Shown piece after piece: positions 28,083 to 37,274 of a stretch of DNA of 64,000 nucleotides; within the stretch, counting starts at the first letter, position 1; each line of letters opens with the position of its first letter. The translations under genes and the position numbers were made by a program. The notes beneath the pieces were generated by a model, which was not told the DNA's origin, made no database searches, and saw only the letters and a program-made list of their open reading frames with translations. Where the stretch lies: the NCBI RefSeq assembly GCF_000369505.1, contig NZ_KB850055.1, positions 930,001-994,000 of the forward strand, read 5' to 3'. The DNA is from Acinetobacter sp. NIPH 298. GTDB taxonomy: Bacteria > Pseudomonadota > Gammaproteobacteria > Pseudomonadales > Moraxellaceae.

Positions 28083-28825
28083 AAACGGATCAGCCTCCGC
28101 GCAATTCTTCAGAATATTCCTCTGAAGCAGCCATTGATAATTCGCTGCAATATCCAAGAGCCAAAGATTTGTCTTTGGTGCTTTGTCATTGCTGTGGAAC
28201 GCTCAATAAATGGGTTGCAGGGGCTGAAGAAAAACACGCTTCACATTGCCTGAAATGTCATAGTGTGCTGCATCAACGTAAACCAAAGAGTTTAGACAGA
28301 ACCTTCGCTTTGGTGATTGCTGCGAGTATTTTATATATTCCAGCCAATGTTCTTCCGATGACCGTAACGGATTCTCTGTTAGGAAGGCAGCAAGATACGA
28401 TCATGAGTGGTGTGATCTATTTTTGGCAGAATGGGGATTATCTGGTCTCTACTGTTATTTTTATGGCCAGTATTTTTATTCCCATGTTAAAACTTTTGAT
28501 TCTGTGTTTTCTATTGATTGTTGTGAAACTGCAGTCTTCTGAGCGATTGCACTTTTCACCTGAGCATTGCTCAATGCTTTATCGAATTGTTGAGTTTATC
28601 GGTCGATGGTCGATGATTGATGTTTTTGTGGTGGCTTTATTGACAGCCCTTATTCAGATTCAGTCGCTGGCAACTATCCTCGCTGGACCGGGAGCACTTG
28701 CTTTTGGTGCAGTTGTAGTTTTAACCATGTTTGCTTCACTTAGTTTTGATCCGCGTATTATTTGGGATAATTATGCTGCTGCCCAGAGTACGCGCAACAA
28801 AAATGGGCTTTCCCTGCAAGGCTAA
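28079..28825 (+). CDS. pqiA: PqiA-family membrane protein, second half
   Basis: A 248-residue protein with its own zinc site (CHCCGTLN and CLKCHSVLH) and four hydrophobic spans. The frame is open from 28052, but I start at 28079 because this ATG overlaps the stop of the previous gene as ATGA with AGGA upstream, which is classic translational coupling. Together the two genes equal one full PqiA. They could have split from a fusion or represent the ancestral two-gene state. Confidence 0.88.
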   Translation: MKTDQPPRNSSEYSSEAAIDNSLQYPRAKDLSLVLCHCCGTLNKWVAGAEEKHASHCLKCHSVLHQRKPKSLDRTFALVIAASILYIPANVLPMTVTDSLLGRQQDTIMSGVIYFWQNGDYLVSTVIFMASIFIPMLKLLILCFLLIVVKLQSSERLHFSPEHCSMLYRIVEFIGRWSMIDVFVVALLTALIQIQSLATILAGPGALAFGAVVVLTMFASLSFDPRIIWDNYAAAQSTRNKNGLSLQG

Positions 28826-28902
28826 GACGTGATTCAAGTGGATCATCCTCCTTTGAATCATGATTTATCTAATTCCAGCCAATAAAACAATGATGGGTGT
28901 GT

Positions 28903-30564
28903 ATGTCTGAAAATAAAACGAACAACGAAAGCTCAGATTATCAGGATCCTAATGCTGTACAGAAAATGCATCAGGTTTTGCCTGAACCTGAGAAAAATAA
29001 AGGACGGTGGCGGCCATCGCTGATCTGGCTGATTCCATTTATCGCACTTCTGATTGGTCTGTCGTTGGCAGTCAAAGCGGTATTAGATACTGGACCGACC
29101 ATTAATGTTTCCTTTAGAACTGCTGAAGGATTGGTTGCAGGCAAGACGACAGTCCGTTTTAAACAAGTGGATATCGGTCTTGTTCGCCAGATTGACCTTG
29201 CAGATGATCGTTCACATGTCATTGCAAAAATTGAACTGCGTAAGGATGCCAGTAATTTTGCTGCAAAAGACTCACGATTCTGGGTGGTTCGTCCTCGAAT
29301 AGGTGCGAGTGGTGTTTCAGGAATTGATACTTTATTGTCGGGTGCTTATATTGAGGTTGATGGTGGTAGGGCAGAACAAAAGCAGAACGAATTTACTGGT
29401 CTGGAAGTACCGCCAGTCATCTCATCCGATGTACCGGGTAAAATTTTTTTTCTAAAAGCCAATAATTTAGGCTCACTGGATATTGGTTCTCCTATTTATT
29501 ATCGTCAGATCAATGTGGGGCAAATCACAGCTTATCAGTTGGCCAAAGATGGTAAGAGTGTAGAGCTACAAACTTTTATTCAAGCACCATATGATAAGTT
29601 CGTGACGACAGATGCGCGTTTCTGGCAGGCTAGTGGTGTTGATGTAAGCTTAAGTGCATCAGGATTTAAGCTGGATACACAATCACTGGTGAGTATTATT
29701 GCTGGCGGAATTGCCTTTGGTTATCCTGAAAACTCACATGCTGCCGCTGCTGCTGATCAAAGTCGTTTTAATTTATGGGATTCTCGTACTGAAGCATTGA
29801 AAGAGCCAGATAGAAAATCACATCGCATCATCATGTATTTTGATCACTCTCTACGCGGTTTGTCGGCAGGCGCGCCGATTGACTTTATGGGTATTGAAAT
29901 TGGAAATATACAGTCGATTAATGCTGAGTTTAATGCAAATTATACTCAGATCCGTATGCGGGCTGAGGGGGTGATTTATCCATCTCGTTTAGCGAATGGC
30001 AAAGAACTCGATCCTGACGGTGTAATTTTTAAACGTTTCATCGAAAGGGGCTGGCGTGCTCAGATGCGTACAGGAAATCTACTGACAGGGCAGAACTATA
30101 TCGCCTTTGATTTATTCCCTAAAGCAAAACCAGCAAACTTAATCATCAGATCAAACGGTGTGATTGAGGTGCCAACAACACCAACGGAGTTGAAAGGTTT
30201 ACAAGCACAAGTATCGCAAATTGCGGATAAATTGAATAAATTCCCATTAGTGGAAATTGGGCAGGATGTCCGTAAAACACTCGATAATATGAATTCAGCG
30301 ATTAGCTCTACAGATAAATTAGTGAAGCAATTAGATGGTAAAGTTGCCCCGGGACTACAAGCGACATTGGATGATGTACGTCAAACCATGCGCTCTACTG
30401 AAACCATTCTATCGAGTGACGCGCCAATGCAACAGGATGTACGCCGTGCTTTACAGCAAATGACACGTGCTGCCGCTTCTTTACAGTTAATGGCAGACTA
30501 TATTGAACAACACCCAGAATCACTCATTCGTGGGAAAACGCCTGAGGTTAAGAATGGTAAATAA
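28903..30564 (+). CDS. pqiB: PqiB, MCE-domain intermembrane lipid transport protein
   Basis: A 553-residue protein with one N-terminal membrane anchor (PSLIWLIPFIALLIGLSLA), three tandem MCE/MlaD domains through the middle, and a C-terminal helical region that in E. coli PqiB forms a long hollow needle across the periplasm. E. coli PqiB is 546 residues. A GTG at 28897 would add two residues; ATG 28903 is preferred. It ends overlapping pqiC. Confidence 0.92.
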   Translation: MSENKTNNESSDYQDPNAVQKMHQVLPEPEKNKGRWRPSLIWLIPFIALLIGLSLAVKAVLDTGPTINVSFRTAEGLVAGKTTVRFKQVDIGLVRQIDLADDRSHVIAKIELRKDASNFAAKDSRFWVVRPRIGASGVSGIDTLLSGAYIEVDGGRAEQKQNEFTGLEVPPVISSDVPGKIFFLKANNLGSLDIGSPIYYRQINVGQITAYQLAKDGKSVELQTFIQAPYDKFVTTDARFWQASGVDVSLSASGFKLDTQSLVSIIAGGIAFGYPENSHAAAAADQSRFNLWDSRTEALKEPDRKSHRIIMYFDHSLRGLSAGAPIDFMGIEIGNIQSINAEFNANYTQIRMRAEGVIYPSRLANGKELDPDGVIFKRFIERGWRAQMRTGNLLTGQNYIAFDLFPKAKPANLIIRSNGVIEVPTTPTELKGLQAQVSQIADKLNKFPLVEIGQDVRKTLDNMNSAISSTDKLVKQLDGKVAPGLQATLDDVRQTMRSTETILSSDAPMQQDVRRALQQMTRAAASLQLMADYIEQHPESLIRGKTPEVKNGK

Positions 30565-31297
30565 AAAAAATAGCTCACATTTTTTGTCCTATTTTCCGCA
30601 GTTTAGTAGAGCAGGTTGTGGCCTGCTACTGGCAGTTGTAGGTTTAGCAGGATGTTCCAGTTCTCCTACACCAAACTACTATGCCTTAACCCCAACAGTT
30701 AAACCGTTGGTAAGTTCAAATGTACGGGTGATTGAAGTACTGCCTGTGGGATTGCCAGACCGTTTAAACAGGGCACCAATGGTCTTGCAGGACAGTAGTG
30801 GTAAATCTCATGTATTGGGTAATGAACGTTGGACTTCCACTTTAGGGGCTGAGCTACGGGATGGGTTATCTGCGGGCCTACAACAGAAATTGGGTGCTGT
30901 GGATCGTTATAGCAGTGGTATGACGGGTGGCAAAGTGTCCTATCGTATTGCAACGGACTTTTCTCGTTTTGATATTATCGAATACTCCAACACGCGTTCT
31001 TTAATCGGCGCGATGAATCGGGATATAGAGGTGGCTGTGGCTTGGATTATTAAGCGTGATGACCCAGCAAGACCATTGAATCAACCAACAGGTGCACAGA
31101 ATGTTGTTATGCCTAACCGTCAGCTCAGTTGTCGAATGGCATTTACCAATTCTGTTGGTGCGGATGGTAATAAAATTGGTGATATTGTCAATGTTTCGCG
31201 GCAGTCTCTGACTCAGGTTGTCGAAGCAATTGCGGCCTCTGTCATTGCTACAGAAGCCAATACACCTGTCGTGATGGAAAGCGTTACCTGTGCTTAA
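30554..31297 (+). CDS. pqiC: PqiC, outer-membrane lipoprotein of the Pqi system
   Basis: A 247-residue lipoprotein of the ABC-transport auxiliary family (PF03886). The lipobox is LAGC, preceded by a long basic N-terminus, and YYALTP opens the mature domain. I use the ATG at 30554, with GAGG upstream and an 11-base overlap with pqiB, rather than the longer open frame from 30503. It would receive the PqiB needle at the outer membrane. Confidence 0.88.
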   Translation: MVNKKNSSHFLSYFPQFSRAGCGLLLAVVGLAGCSSSPTPNYYALTPTVKPLVSSNVRVIEVLPVGLPDRLNRAPMVLQDSSGKSHVLGNERWTSTLGAELRDGLSAGLQQKLGAVDRYSSGMTGGKVSYRIATDFSRFDIIEYSNTRSLIGAMNRDIEVAVAWIIKRDDPARPLNQPTGAQNVVMPNRQLSCRMAFTNSVGADGNKIGDIVNVSRQSLTQVVEAIAASVIATEANTPVVMESVTCA

Positions 31298-31402
31298 GTT
31301 TAAACTATTTATTTGTGGGGTTATCATTCATGGAAAAGCCGAGCCATTTTTCTACGATTGCCGTTACTTTTATAAGAAAAGTAAATATATATATCAGAAA
31401 AC

Positions 31403-31582
31403 TTGATTATTTTCATTTTTAGTGTATAGTTAACTTAACTAGAAAAAAGTTTTGTTTCGGTAAATCTTCTTTAAGTATCGCAGTTTTAGTAATAATCCTT
31501 CGTTTTTTCAGATTTTAAGTTTCATTATTTATTATTTTCAAAGTTAAACTCAATAAATTATTAAAAATTAATAGGATATATT
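31403..31582 (+). promoter_or_regulatory. Promoter and long leader of the cold-shock gene
   Basis: TTGATT (31403-31408), a 16-base spacer and TATAGT (31425-31430) form a sigma-70 promoter, with a dyad AGTTAACTTAACT at 31428-31440 overlapping the -10. The implied 5' leader is about 145 bases, like the long thermoregulated leaders of cspA mRNAs. I see no clear fold by eye. The rest of 31298-31402 is empty. Confidence 0.5.
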
Positions 31583-31798
31583 ATGTCAAACTCGAATGTT
31601 GTTAAAGGTACTGTAAAGTGGTTCAACGAAACTAAAGGCTTTGGTTTCATTCAACAAGAATCAGGTCCAGATGTTTTTGCTCATTTTAGCGAAATTTCTA
31701 GTTCTGGTTTTAAAACCTTACTTGAAGGTCAAATGGTTGAATTTAGCGTAGCTCAAGGTCAAAAAGGACCGAATGCTGTAAATATTATTGCTATCTAA
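31583..31798 (+). CDS. Cold-shock protein, CspA family
   Basis: A 71-residue single cold-shock domain with RNP1 KGFGFIQ and RNP2 DVFAHFS. It binds single-stranded nucleic acid and melts RNA structure at low temperature. AGGATAT precedes the ATG. A strong terminator follows closely, so it is normally monocistronic. Several csp paralogues are usual in these genomes, so I give no symbol. Confidence 0.96.
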   Translation: MSNSNVVKGTVKWFNETKGFGFIQQESGPDVFAHFSEISSSGFKTLLEGQMVEFSVAQGQKGPNAVNIIAI

Positions 31799-31814
31799 GC
31801 AATAACAAGCATTG

Positions 31815-31847
31815 ATAAAAAAGTACTATTTATTAGTACTTTTTTAT
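31815..31847 (+). terminator. Terminator of the cold-shock gene
   Basis: A perfect 14-bp inverted repeat (31815-31828/31834-31847) with loop TTTAT and U-tract, 16 bases past the csp stop. Confidence 0.9.
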
Positions 31848-31911
31848 AATTCAAAATTTAATTTCAAAGTTGTTTTTCTGATCTGAAAAACCTAAAATAA
31901 TAGGCTGTAAA

Positions 31912-32139
31912 TTGTTAAAAATAAATGATTTAATCGCAAAAGCTCCTAATGGTACAGAAATTATAGTATCGCTAATTCCAGTCAATAAGATGCAAAATAC
32001 ACGTCAAGGTTTAAAAACAATTGAAGTGGGCAAAAAAGTTCTTCTTCAGTCTGGTGTTGAAGTTGATTTGAACCTAGATGGTCGTACTTTTTACACCTCA
32101 TTGAATAAATTATTTAAGTTAAATCATAGAGTTGCTTAA
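31912..32139 (+). CDS. Small protein next to csp (75 aa, TTG start)
   Basis: Not recognised. The frame opens at a TTG with TAGG upstream; there is no in-frame ATG until residue 26, so the start is uncertain. It reads like a small beta-rich protein, and its segment NTRQGLKTIEV..GVEVDLN aligns by eye with NTQSFSNIKHITV..GFEMYF of the next gene, suggesting a duplicated pair. It sits behind the csp terminator, so it needs its own promoter or read-through. Confidence 0.5.
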   Translation: MLKINDLIAKAPNGTEIIVSLIPVNKMQNTRQGLKTIEVGKKVLLQSGVEVDLNLDGRTFYTSLNKLFKLNHRVA

Positions 32140-32206
32140 ACAGAGTTGTAGATTCTGAGTAATTAAATTAATTATTTATCTCTTATAATTTTATCAAGGT
32201 ATATTA

Positions 32207-32404
32207 ATGCTTAAACAAAGTATCGGTGTAATAGATCAATTTGGTGTTAAGCACTTTATTCAGGCTACAGTTAATAGTAATTTTGAAAATACTCAATCAT
32301 TTTCAAATATAAAACATATTACAGTTGATGATGAAGATATTCGTCCTGGGTTTGAAATGTATTTTCAAAGTATCTTAAGTGGAAAGATTTTCGAAATTCT
32401 GTAA
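32207..32404 (+). CDS. Small protein, likely paralogue of the preceding one (65 aa)
   Basis: Not recognised. It has an ATG start with AAGG 10 bases upstream. It is short, mixed alpha/beta, and has no signal peptide or membrane span. It shares the pattern NT..(L/I)K.I.V.....G.E(V/M) with the preceding 75-residue protein. Location after a cold-shock gene suggests, without proving, a stress-linked role. The 240 bases after it hold no gene that I can see. Confidence 0.5.
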   Translation: MLKQSIGVIDQFGVKHFIQATVNSNFENTQSFSNIKHITVDDEDIRPGFEMYFQSILSGKIFEIL

Positions 32405-32645
32405 ACAACTCGAACCTTCATCAGGATCGTATGGGGCGGCAAGAGTTGGTCCTAGCCACCATGTTAATCTACTAAAGCCCTAAAAATAATTCGACTTGTA
32501 GCTATTTCAAAACTAAAAATTTTTAGCATTTATCAGAATATCTTGGATACTGTCGGAAAATGAAATAGCATTAAATAAATGATATTTAATGCTATTAAGT
32601 TATTTTTTAGATCGTATTGAAAAAAGCTTGGAAGCGCTTAGATTT

Positions 32646-33362
32646 TCATTTTATTTTCTTAAAAATAAAATCATTGATCTTATGACCAGATTCAATTCCA
32701 CGACGTTCAAACTTGGTCACGGGACGCCATTCTGGGCGAGGATAGCTATTGCCTTTACCCGCTAGGTTTTCCAGATTTGGACGATTATCTAAAACATCAA
32801 GCATCCATTCTGCATACGGTTCCCAGTCAGTCGCAGCGTGGAAAGTACCACCGAGTACTAACTTTTGCTCAACCAGTTGCATACGCTCATGAATCACGAA
32901 ACGACGTTTAAAATGGCGCTTCTTTTGCCAAGGATCGGGGAAGTAAAGTTGTACGCAGTCGATACTGTTGTCTGGCATTTCACGCAGGACTTGAATTGCA
33001 TCAGCATCAAGCACAAATAAATTTTTAAGACCTGCCATGCCTGCTTCAAATACACATTGAGCAATACCGGGAATGTGGACTTCAATTCCGATAAAATTAC
33101 GTTCAGGATTGGCTTTTGCCATAAGGACTAAAGAACGTCCCATACCGAAACCAATTTCTACGGTGAGTGGGCGTTCAGGATGTTCAAAATGCTGGCGTAA
33201 ATCACCAACAGGATATTCCAAAATTAAATCACGATAATCTTCCAACGCAGTACGTTGTGAAGTGTTGAGCGGAGCTGAACGACGCATAAACGTCACAATT
33301 TCGCGGTGCTCAGGCAAATTTTCGAGTTCCGTAATTTGCGTTTCTAACTGATCGTTTGACAT
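32646..33362 (-). CDS. trmB: tRNA (guanine-N7-)-methyltransferase TrmB
   Basis: A 238-residue SAM methyltransferase that makes m7G46 in tRNA. It shows the SAM motif EIGFGMGRSL, the NFIGIEVH acidic strand and the catalytic YFPDPWQKKRHFKRR block, all diagnostic. Length matches E. coli TrmB (239). It is monocistronic and divergent from the nuclease gene. Confidence 0.96.
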   Translation of the reverse strand: MSNDQLETQITELENLPEHREIVTFMRRSAPLNTSQRTALEDYRDLILEYPVGDLRQHFEHPERPLTVEIGFGMGRSLVLMAKANPERNFIGIEVHIPGIAQCVFEAGMAGLKNLFVLDADAIQVLREMPDNSIDCVQLYFPDPWQKKRHFKRRFVIHERMQLVEQKLVLGGTFHAATDWEPYAEWMLDVLDNRPNLENLAGKGNSYPRPEWRPVTKFERRGIESGHKINDFIFKKIK

Positions 33363-33546
33363 GATTCTGGAGATATAAATATAGAAATGCCGTATTTTAA
33401 GTGTTCATGGGGGCAAGTCAAACCTTTAAATGATTTTATTTGGCAGATCTGTTGCTCGATGAGCCAAAACTTGTAAGAAATTCTTCATCGCACTGTCACA
33501 GAGATTGAATAGGCTAGTGACGATTTGAACATTAAGTAAAAAAGTT

Positions 33547-36003
33547 ATGAAGACATTTAAATTTCACTCTATCGCGATCTGTTTGGGCTTAATCGGGGCT
33601 TCGACGACATTTTCTATCGCACATGCACAATTGATGTTTAGCCAATATGTTGATGGCAGTAGTAATAAAAAGGGCTTGGAAATTTACAATCCAGATGCGA
33701 CCAGTGCGAATCTCGCAGACTATGAAATACAGCAATTTAATAATGGTGCATTGACAAAAACGGTTGCTTTCCAACTGCAAGGTAATTTAGCCAGTAAAGC
33801 GAAATTTTTAGTTGGGCGCACAGAGTTACAAGCCGTGCTCGGGTCACAGGTCAATCAGGTGGCTTCACTGTCATTCAATGGTGATGATGCGATCGTGCTG
33901 CTACACAAAGGCAAAGTGGTTGATCGTTTTGGTCGAGTCGGGGAGCAACCTGAGAATGGTTGGGGGACAACAGTTCAAAGTAAAGGGAATAGTTTTATTC
34001 GAATCCAAAGTACAAACCCAGTGACAGAAATTGACCCGACCACCAGTTTTGATTTAGACAGTGCGTGGAAAGCATGGACTGATCGTAATGACTTCTCTAA
34101 TTTATCAGGTTCAACGATCACACCACCTGTAAATGAGACTGTCAGTTGTTCTAGTTCAAATACGGCGATCGCTGATCTAAATACAGTCGCTCAAGATCAA
34201 AATTATACGGTACGTGGTGTAATTACAGCGGACTACCGCTATAGCAATGGTTTTTCAGGTTTCTATGTTCAGACACCTGATAGCAAGGCAAAAGCAAATG
34301 TGAGCAATGCGATCTTTGTTTATATTCCAGCAAGTAGTACCGTTAAAGGTGGTCAGGTTGGTGAGGAGGTTATCCTACGTGGTCGTTTAGCAGCCTATCA
34401 AAATCAACTTCAAATCGATCAGCTGCAACAAGATATTCAAGTTTGTAATACCAATATGCTGAGTCAAATTCAGCCGAAATCAATTGATTTACCGTTTAGT
34501 AGTTTGACTGGAACTGCACATTCGCCACAGCAGTATCAAGGCATGTTGGTGAAGTTGCCACAAACATTAACGATCAGTGAAAATTATAATTATGGTCGAT
34601 ACGGTGAGTTATCCGTCAGTCTGGGACGGTTATTTATTCCAACAAACCTATATCCCTCAATGTCCACAGAAGCGAAAGCCTTAGCACAGAAGAACTTATT
34701 ATCAAAAGTCATTTTGGATGATGGCTATAGCAATCAAAATAGAACGCCTTGGCTGCCACAGAACTTTAGCGCAACCAATACACTACGCGTTGGCGATCAA
34801 CTGCAAAATGTAGAGGGAATTTTAGAATATCGTTTTAATGGCTGGCGTATTCAACCAATTCAGGGACGTAATCTCCCAACCATCGTAAAGCCAACACCCG
34901 AACGACCAAGTGTGCTTGCCAAAGATGACAAATTGATCCGCGCAGCTGCATTTAATGTATTGAACTACGATAATGGTAAGAATGGCTTCCCGACTGAACG
35001 TGGCGCGACAACGCAAGTAGAATTTGAAAAACAGCATCGCAAGATTGTGAGTGCATTACGTGCAATCGATGCTGATGTTTATGGATTGATGGAAATCGCC
35101 AACAATGGTTATGCTGAGGATAGCGCTATCGCATATTTGACCCGTGCTTTAGGTGCTGATTGGAAATATGTGATCCCTGAAAATATAGATCGGTTAGGTA
35201 CGGATGCGATTGCTGTTGCGATTATTTACAACAGTAAGCGAGTCAAACCTGTCAATAAACCAGTGGTGTTTGATTTGGGCGATAAAAACAGAACCACGAT
35301 TGCACAGACCTTCCAGCCACTCTCAGGAAAACAGATGTTTACCGTGATTCCTAACCACCTTAAATCTAAAAGTTGCTCAGGTGTAAGCGCAAGCTCATTA
35401 GATGCTGATCAAAAAGATGGTCAAGGCTGCTGGAATCCAACACGTGTTAAAGCTGTAGAACAACTGATTCAATGGATGGCGAAAAACCCAACGCAAGTTG
35501 AAACACCGAACATGTTACTTTTGGGGGATTTAAACAGTTATGCTAAAGAAGATCCAATCTTGGCGCTAGAAAAAGCCAACTATAAAGTGCTACTCAATGA
35601 CAAAAATATAGGGCAGGGTGAGCAGGCCTATAGTTATGTATTTGGCGTGTCGAGCAATGCTGATGGTTATGGTGGTGCAGGTAATTTAGATCATGCCGTT
35701 GCGGATGCGAGTTTATATAGCAAAGTAAAAAAAGCCTTTGCTTGGCATATAAATGCAGACGAGCCAACGGTATTGGATTACAACGAAGAATATAAAACGG
35801 ATGAGCAAAAAGCATTATTCTTTGCAGAAGATCCTTATCGTTCTTCTGATCACGATCCTGTGATTGTTGATTTAGATTTGCAGGATGATGAAGTCAAAGC
35901 ATCTACTGACAAAAGCTCATCGGGTAGCTTTGGCTGGTTATCGATACTTGGACTATTGGGTCTCGCTGGCTATTCAACACGCTCAAGAAAAGCAAAACTT
36001 TAA
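33547..36003 (+). CDS. ExeM/NucH-type extracellular endonuclease
   Basis: An 818-residue secreted nuclease. The signal peptide ends near IAHA at residue 27. It is followed by a lamin-tail-like (LTD) domain, an OB-fold domain (about 190-320) and an endonuclease/exonuclease/phosphatase domain (about 450-785) with the metal/catalytic blocks LLLGDLNSY and SDHDPVIVDL. The tail has a Ser/Gly turn, a hydrophobic helix (WLSILGLLGLAG) and basic residues, resembling GlyGly-CTERM sorting signals cut by rhombosortase. Likely degrades extracellular DNA for biofilm turnover or nutrient use. Confidence 0.88.
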   Translation: MKTFKFHSIAICLGLIGASTTFSIAHAQLMFSQYVDGSSNKKGLEIYNPDATSANLADYEIQQFNNGALTKTVAFQLQGNLASKAKFLVGRTELQAVLGSQVNQVASLSFNGDDAIVLLHKGKVVDRFGRVGEQPENGWGTTVQSKGNSFIRIQSTNPVTEIDPTTSFDLDSAWKAWTDRNDFSNLSGSTITPPVNETVSCSSSNTAIADLNTVAQDQNYTVRGVITADYRYSNGFSGFYVQTPDSKAKANVSNAIFVYIPASSTVKGGQVGEEVILRGRLAAYQNQLQIDQLQQDIQVCNTNMLSQIQPKSIDLPFSSLTGTAHSPQQYQGMLVKLPQTLTISENYNYGRYGELSVSLGRLFIPTNLYPSMSTEAKALAQKNLLSKVILDDGYSNQNRTPWLPQNFSATNTLRVGDQLQNVEGILEYRFNGWRIQPIQGRNLPTIVKPTPERPSVLAKDDKLIRAAAFNVLNYDNGKNGFPTERGATTQVEFEKQHRKIVSALRAIDADVYGLMEIANNGYAEDSAIAYLTRALGADWKYVIPENIDRLGTDAIAVAIIYNSKRVKPVNKPVVFDLGDKNRTTIAQTFQPLSGKQMFTVIPNHLKSKSCSGVSASSLDADQKDGQGCWNPTRVKAVEQLIQWMAKNPTQVETPNMLLLGDLNSYAKEDPILALEKANYKVLLNDKNIGQGEQAYSYVFGVSSNADGYGGAGNLDHAVADASLYSKVKKAFAWHINADEPTVLDYNEEYKTDEQKALFFAEDPYRSSDHDPVIVDLDLQDDEVKASTDKSSSGSFGWLSILGLLGLAGYSTRSRKAKL

Positions 36004-36011
36004 TCTAACCG

Positions 36012-36045
36012 AGAAAAAGAGCAGAAATTAAGCTGCTCTTTTTCT
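36012..36045 (+). terminator. Terminator of the nuclease gene
   Basis: A perfect 13-bp stem, AGAAAAAGAGCAG (36012-36024) against CTGCTCTTTTTCT (36033-36045), 8 bases after the stop. Confidence 0.85.
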
Positions 36046-36240
36046 GGAAAAAATCTATTTGAACAGGGCGTATACGATCCCTATAAAAATTTGACATAAG
36101 AGCACTTGCAAAATAATGAAATTTCACTAATAGTCAAATTATTCGGTATTTTTACTTTTACTGACAAATTTGTAAAAACAGATTTTGCAAATTTTGATAA
36201 AGCGTTTTAGAACAGAAGAGTTAGATAACAAGGATCAAAT

Positions 36241-36852
36241 ATGAAGTTGTATTATTCACCTGGTGCTTGCTCATTGGCAGCACATATTATTTTAAATGAA
36301 ATTAATGTAGATTTTGATTTAGAACGCGTTGATTTAAAAACTCATAAGACTGAGAAAGGTGCAGATTATTACGAGATCAATCCAAAAGGCTATGTCCCAG
36401 CCTTAGAAATTAATCCAGGTTTAATCTTGACCGAGAATGTTGCGATTCTACCTTTCTTGGCTCAGTATGACCCTAAACAAGATTTAATTCCGCCGTCGGG
36501 TATGGGACGTGCCAAAGTCCTTGAATGGTTAGGCTATTTAAACTCTGAACTGCATGATGCTTATGCTGTATTTTTCGGTGGTAAATTAACGGAAGATGAA
36601 AAGACCAAAGCTTATGCTGAAGTGAATCGTTTACTTAAATTTATCGATCACTATTTAGCTCATTCTGAATACGACTATTTAGTGGATGATAATTTTGGCC
36701 CAGCAGATGCATATTTGTTTGTGCTGACCAACTGGTCGAATCATATCGAACATGACTTAAGTCCTTATATCAACATTATCGCTTTACGTAATAAAGTTGC
36801 CGAACGCCAGTCAGTTCAAATTGCGATGCGTGATGAAGGGCTACTAGGTTAG
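36241..36852 (+). CDS. Glutathione S-transferase, beta-class-like
   Basis: A 203-residue cytosolic GST. The N-terminal thioredoxin-like domain starts MKLYYSPGACSLAAHI, with the cysteine typical of bacterial beta-class enzymes, the cis-Pro region GYVPALE, and the glutathione-contacting LTENVAIL. An all-helical C-terminal domain follows. It conjugates glutathione to electrophiles or acts as a thiol transferase. Monocistronic, with AAGGA before the ATG. Confidence 0.92.
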   Translation: MKLYYSPGACSLAAHIILNEINVDFDLERVDLKTHKTEKGADYYEINPKGYVPALEINPGLILTENVAILPFLAQYDPKQDLIPPSGMGRAKVLEWLGYLNSELHDAYAVFFGGKLTEDEKTKAYAEVNRLLKFIDHYLAHSEYDYLVDDNFGPADAYLFVLTNWSNHIEHDLSPYINIIALRNKVAERQSVQIAMRDEGLLG

Positions 36853-36863
36853 TTTTGAGCGTT

Positions 36864-36904
36864 TGTTTCGTCCTGAAATATATGACTACTTTTAGGACGA
36901 AACA
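36864..36904. repeat. 11-bp inverted repeat after the GST gene
   Basis: TGTTTCGTCCT (36864-36874) and AGGACGAAACA (36894-36904) are perfect inverted copies around a 19-base loop, 11 bases past the GST stop. No T-tract; it may be a mRNA 3' stem preceding the true terminator. Confidence 0.5.
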
Positions 36905-36914
36905 CCATAGCAAT

Positions 36915-36946
36915 AAAAAAGCCCAATTAAACGATTGGGCTTTTTT
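36915..36946. terminator. Bidirectional terminator
   Basis: A perfect 13-bp stem, AAAAAAGCCCAAT (36915-36927) against ATTGGGCTTTTTT (36934-36946) with a 6-base loop. It gives U-tracts both ways and ends the GST transcript and the small minus-strand gene at 36968. Confidence 0.92.
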
Positions 36947-36967
36947 ACGAATCTTTTATGCACTTTT

Positions 36968-37069
36968 TCATGGGTTGATATAGAAGTAGACAGCAATAAA
37001 AATGAGTAATATCGTAGCTGAAATTAAATAAGTATTAATCGTATGAAAACTCTTTATAAACTTTAGCAT
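36968..37069 (-). CDS. Small single-span membrane protein (33 aa)
   Basis: The minus strand encodes 33 residues: a basic N-terminus (MLKFIKSFH), then a hydrophobic span (YLISATILLIFIAVYFY) and a short polar end. GAAGGTGG precedes the ATG at good spacing, and the bidirectional terminator sits 22 bases past the stop. Both support a real gene. Function unknown. Such short frames can also be chance. Confidence 0.45.
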   Translation of the reverse strand: MLKFIKSFHTINTYLISATILLIFIAVYFYINP

Positions 37070-37274
37070 AACGGCACCCACCTTCAAAAAAACAAAATGT
37101 AAAAATATATATTATTTATATTCTATTGTTTATTTGAGACTTTTTTCAAATTATCTTGTAGATTGTTGATGAGTTTAATGTTTATGTTTTGTACGGTTTA
37201 CATTGTAGATGTACTGTTTTTCGGGTTTTACTTAAAGGATCTAATTTTGCTTATTCACTTAATCGTTTGATCTT

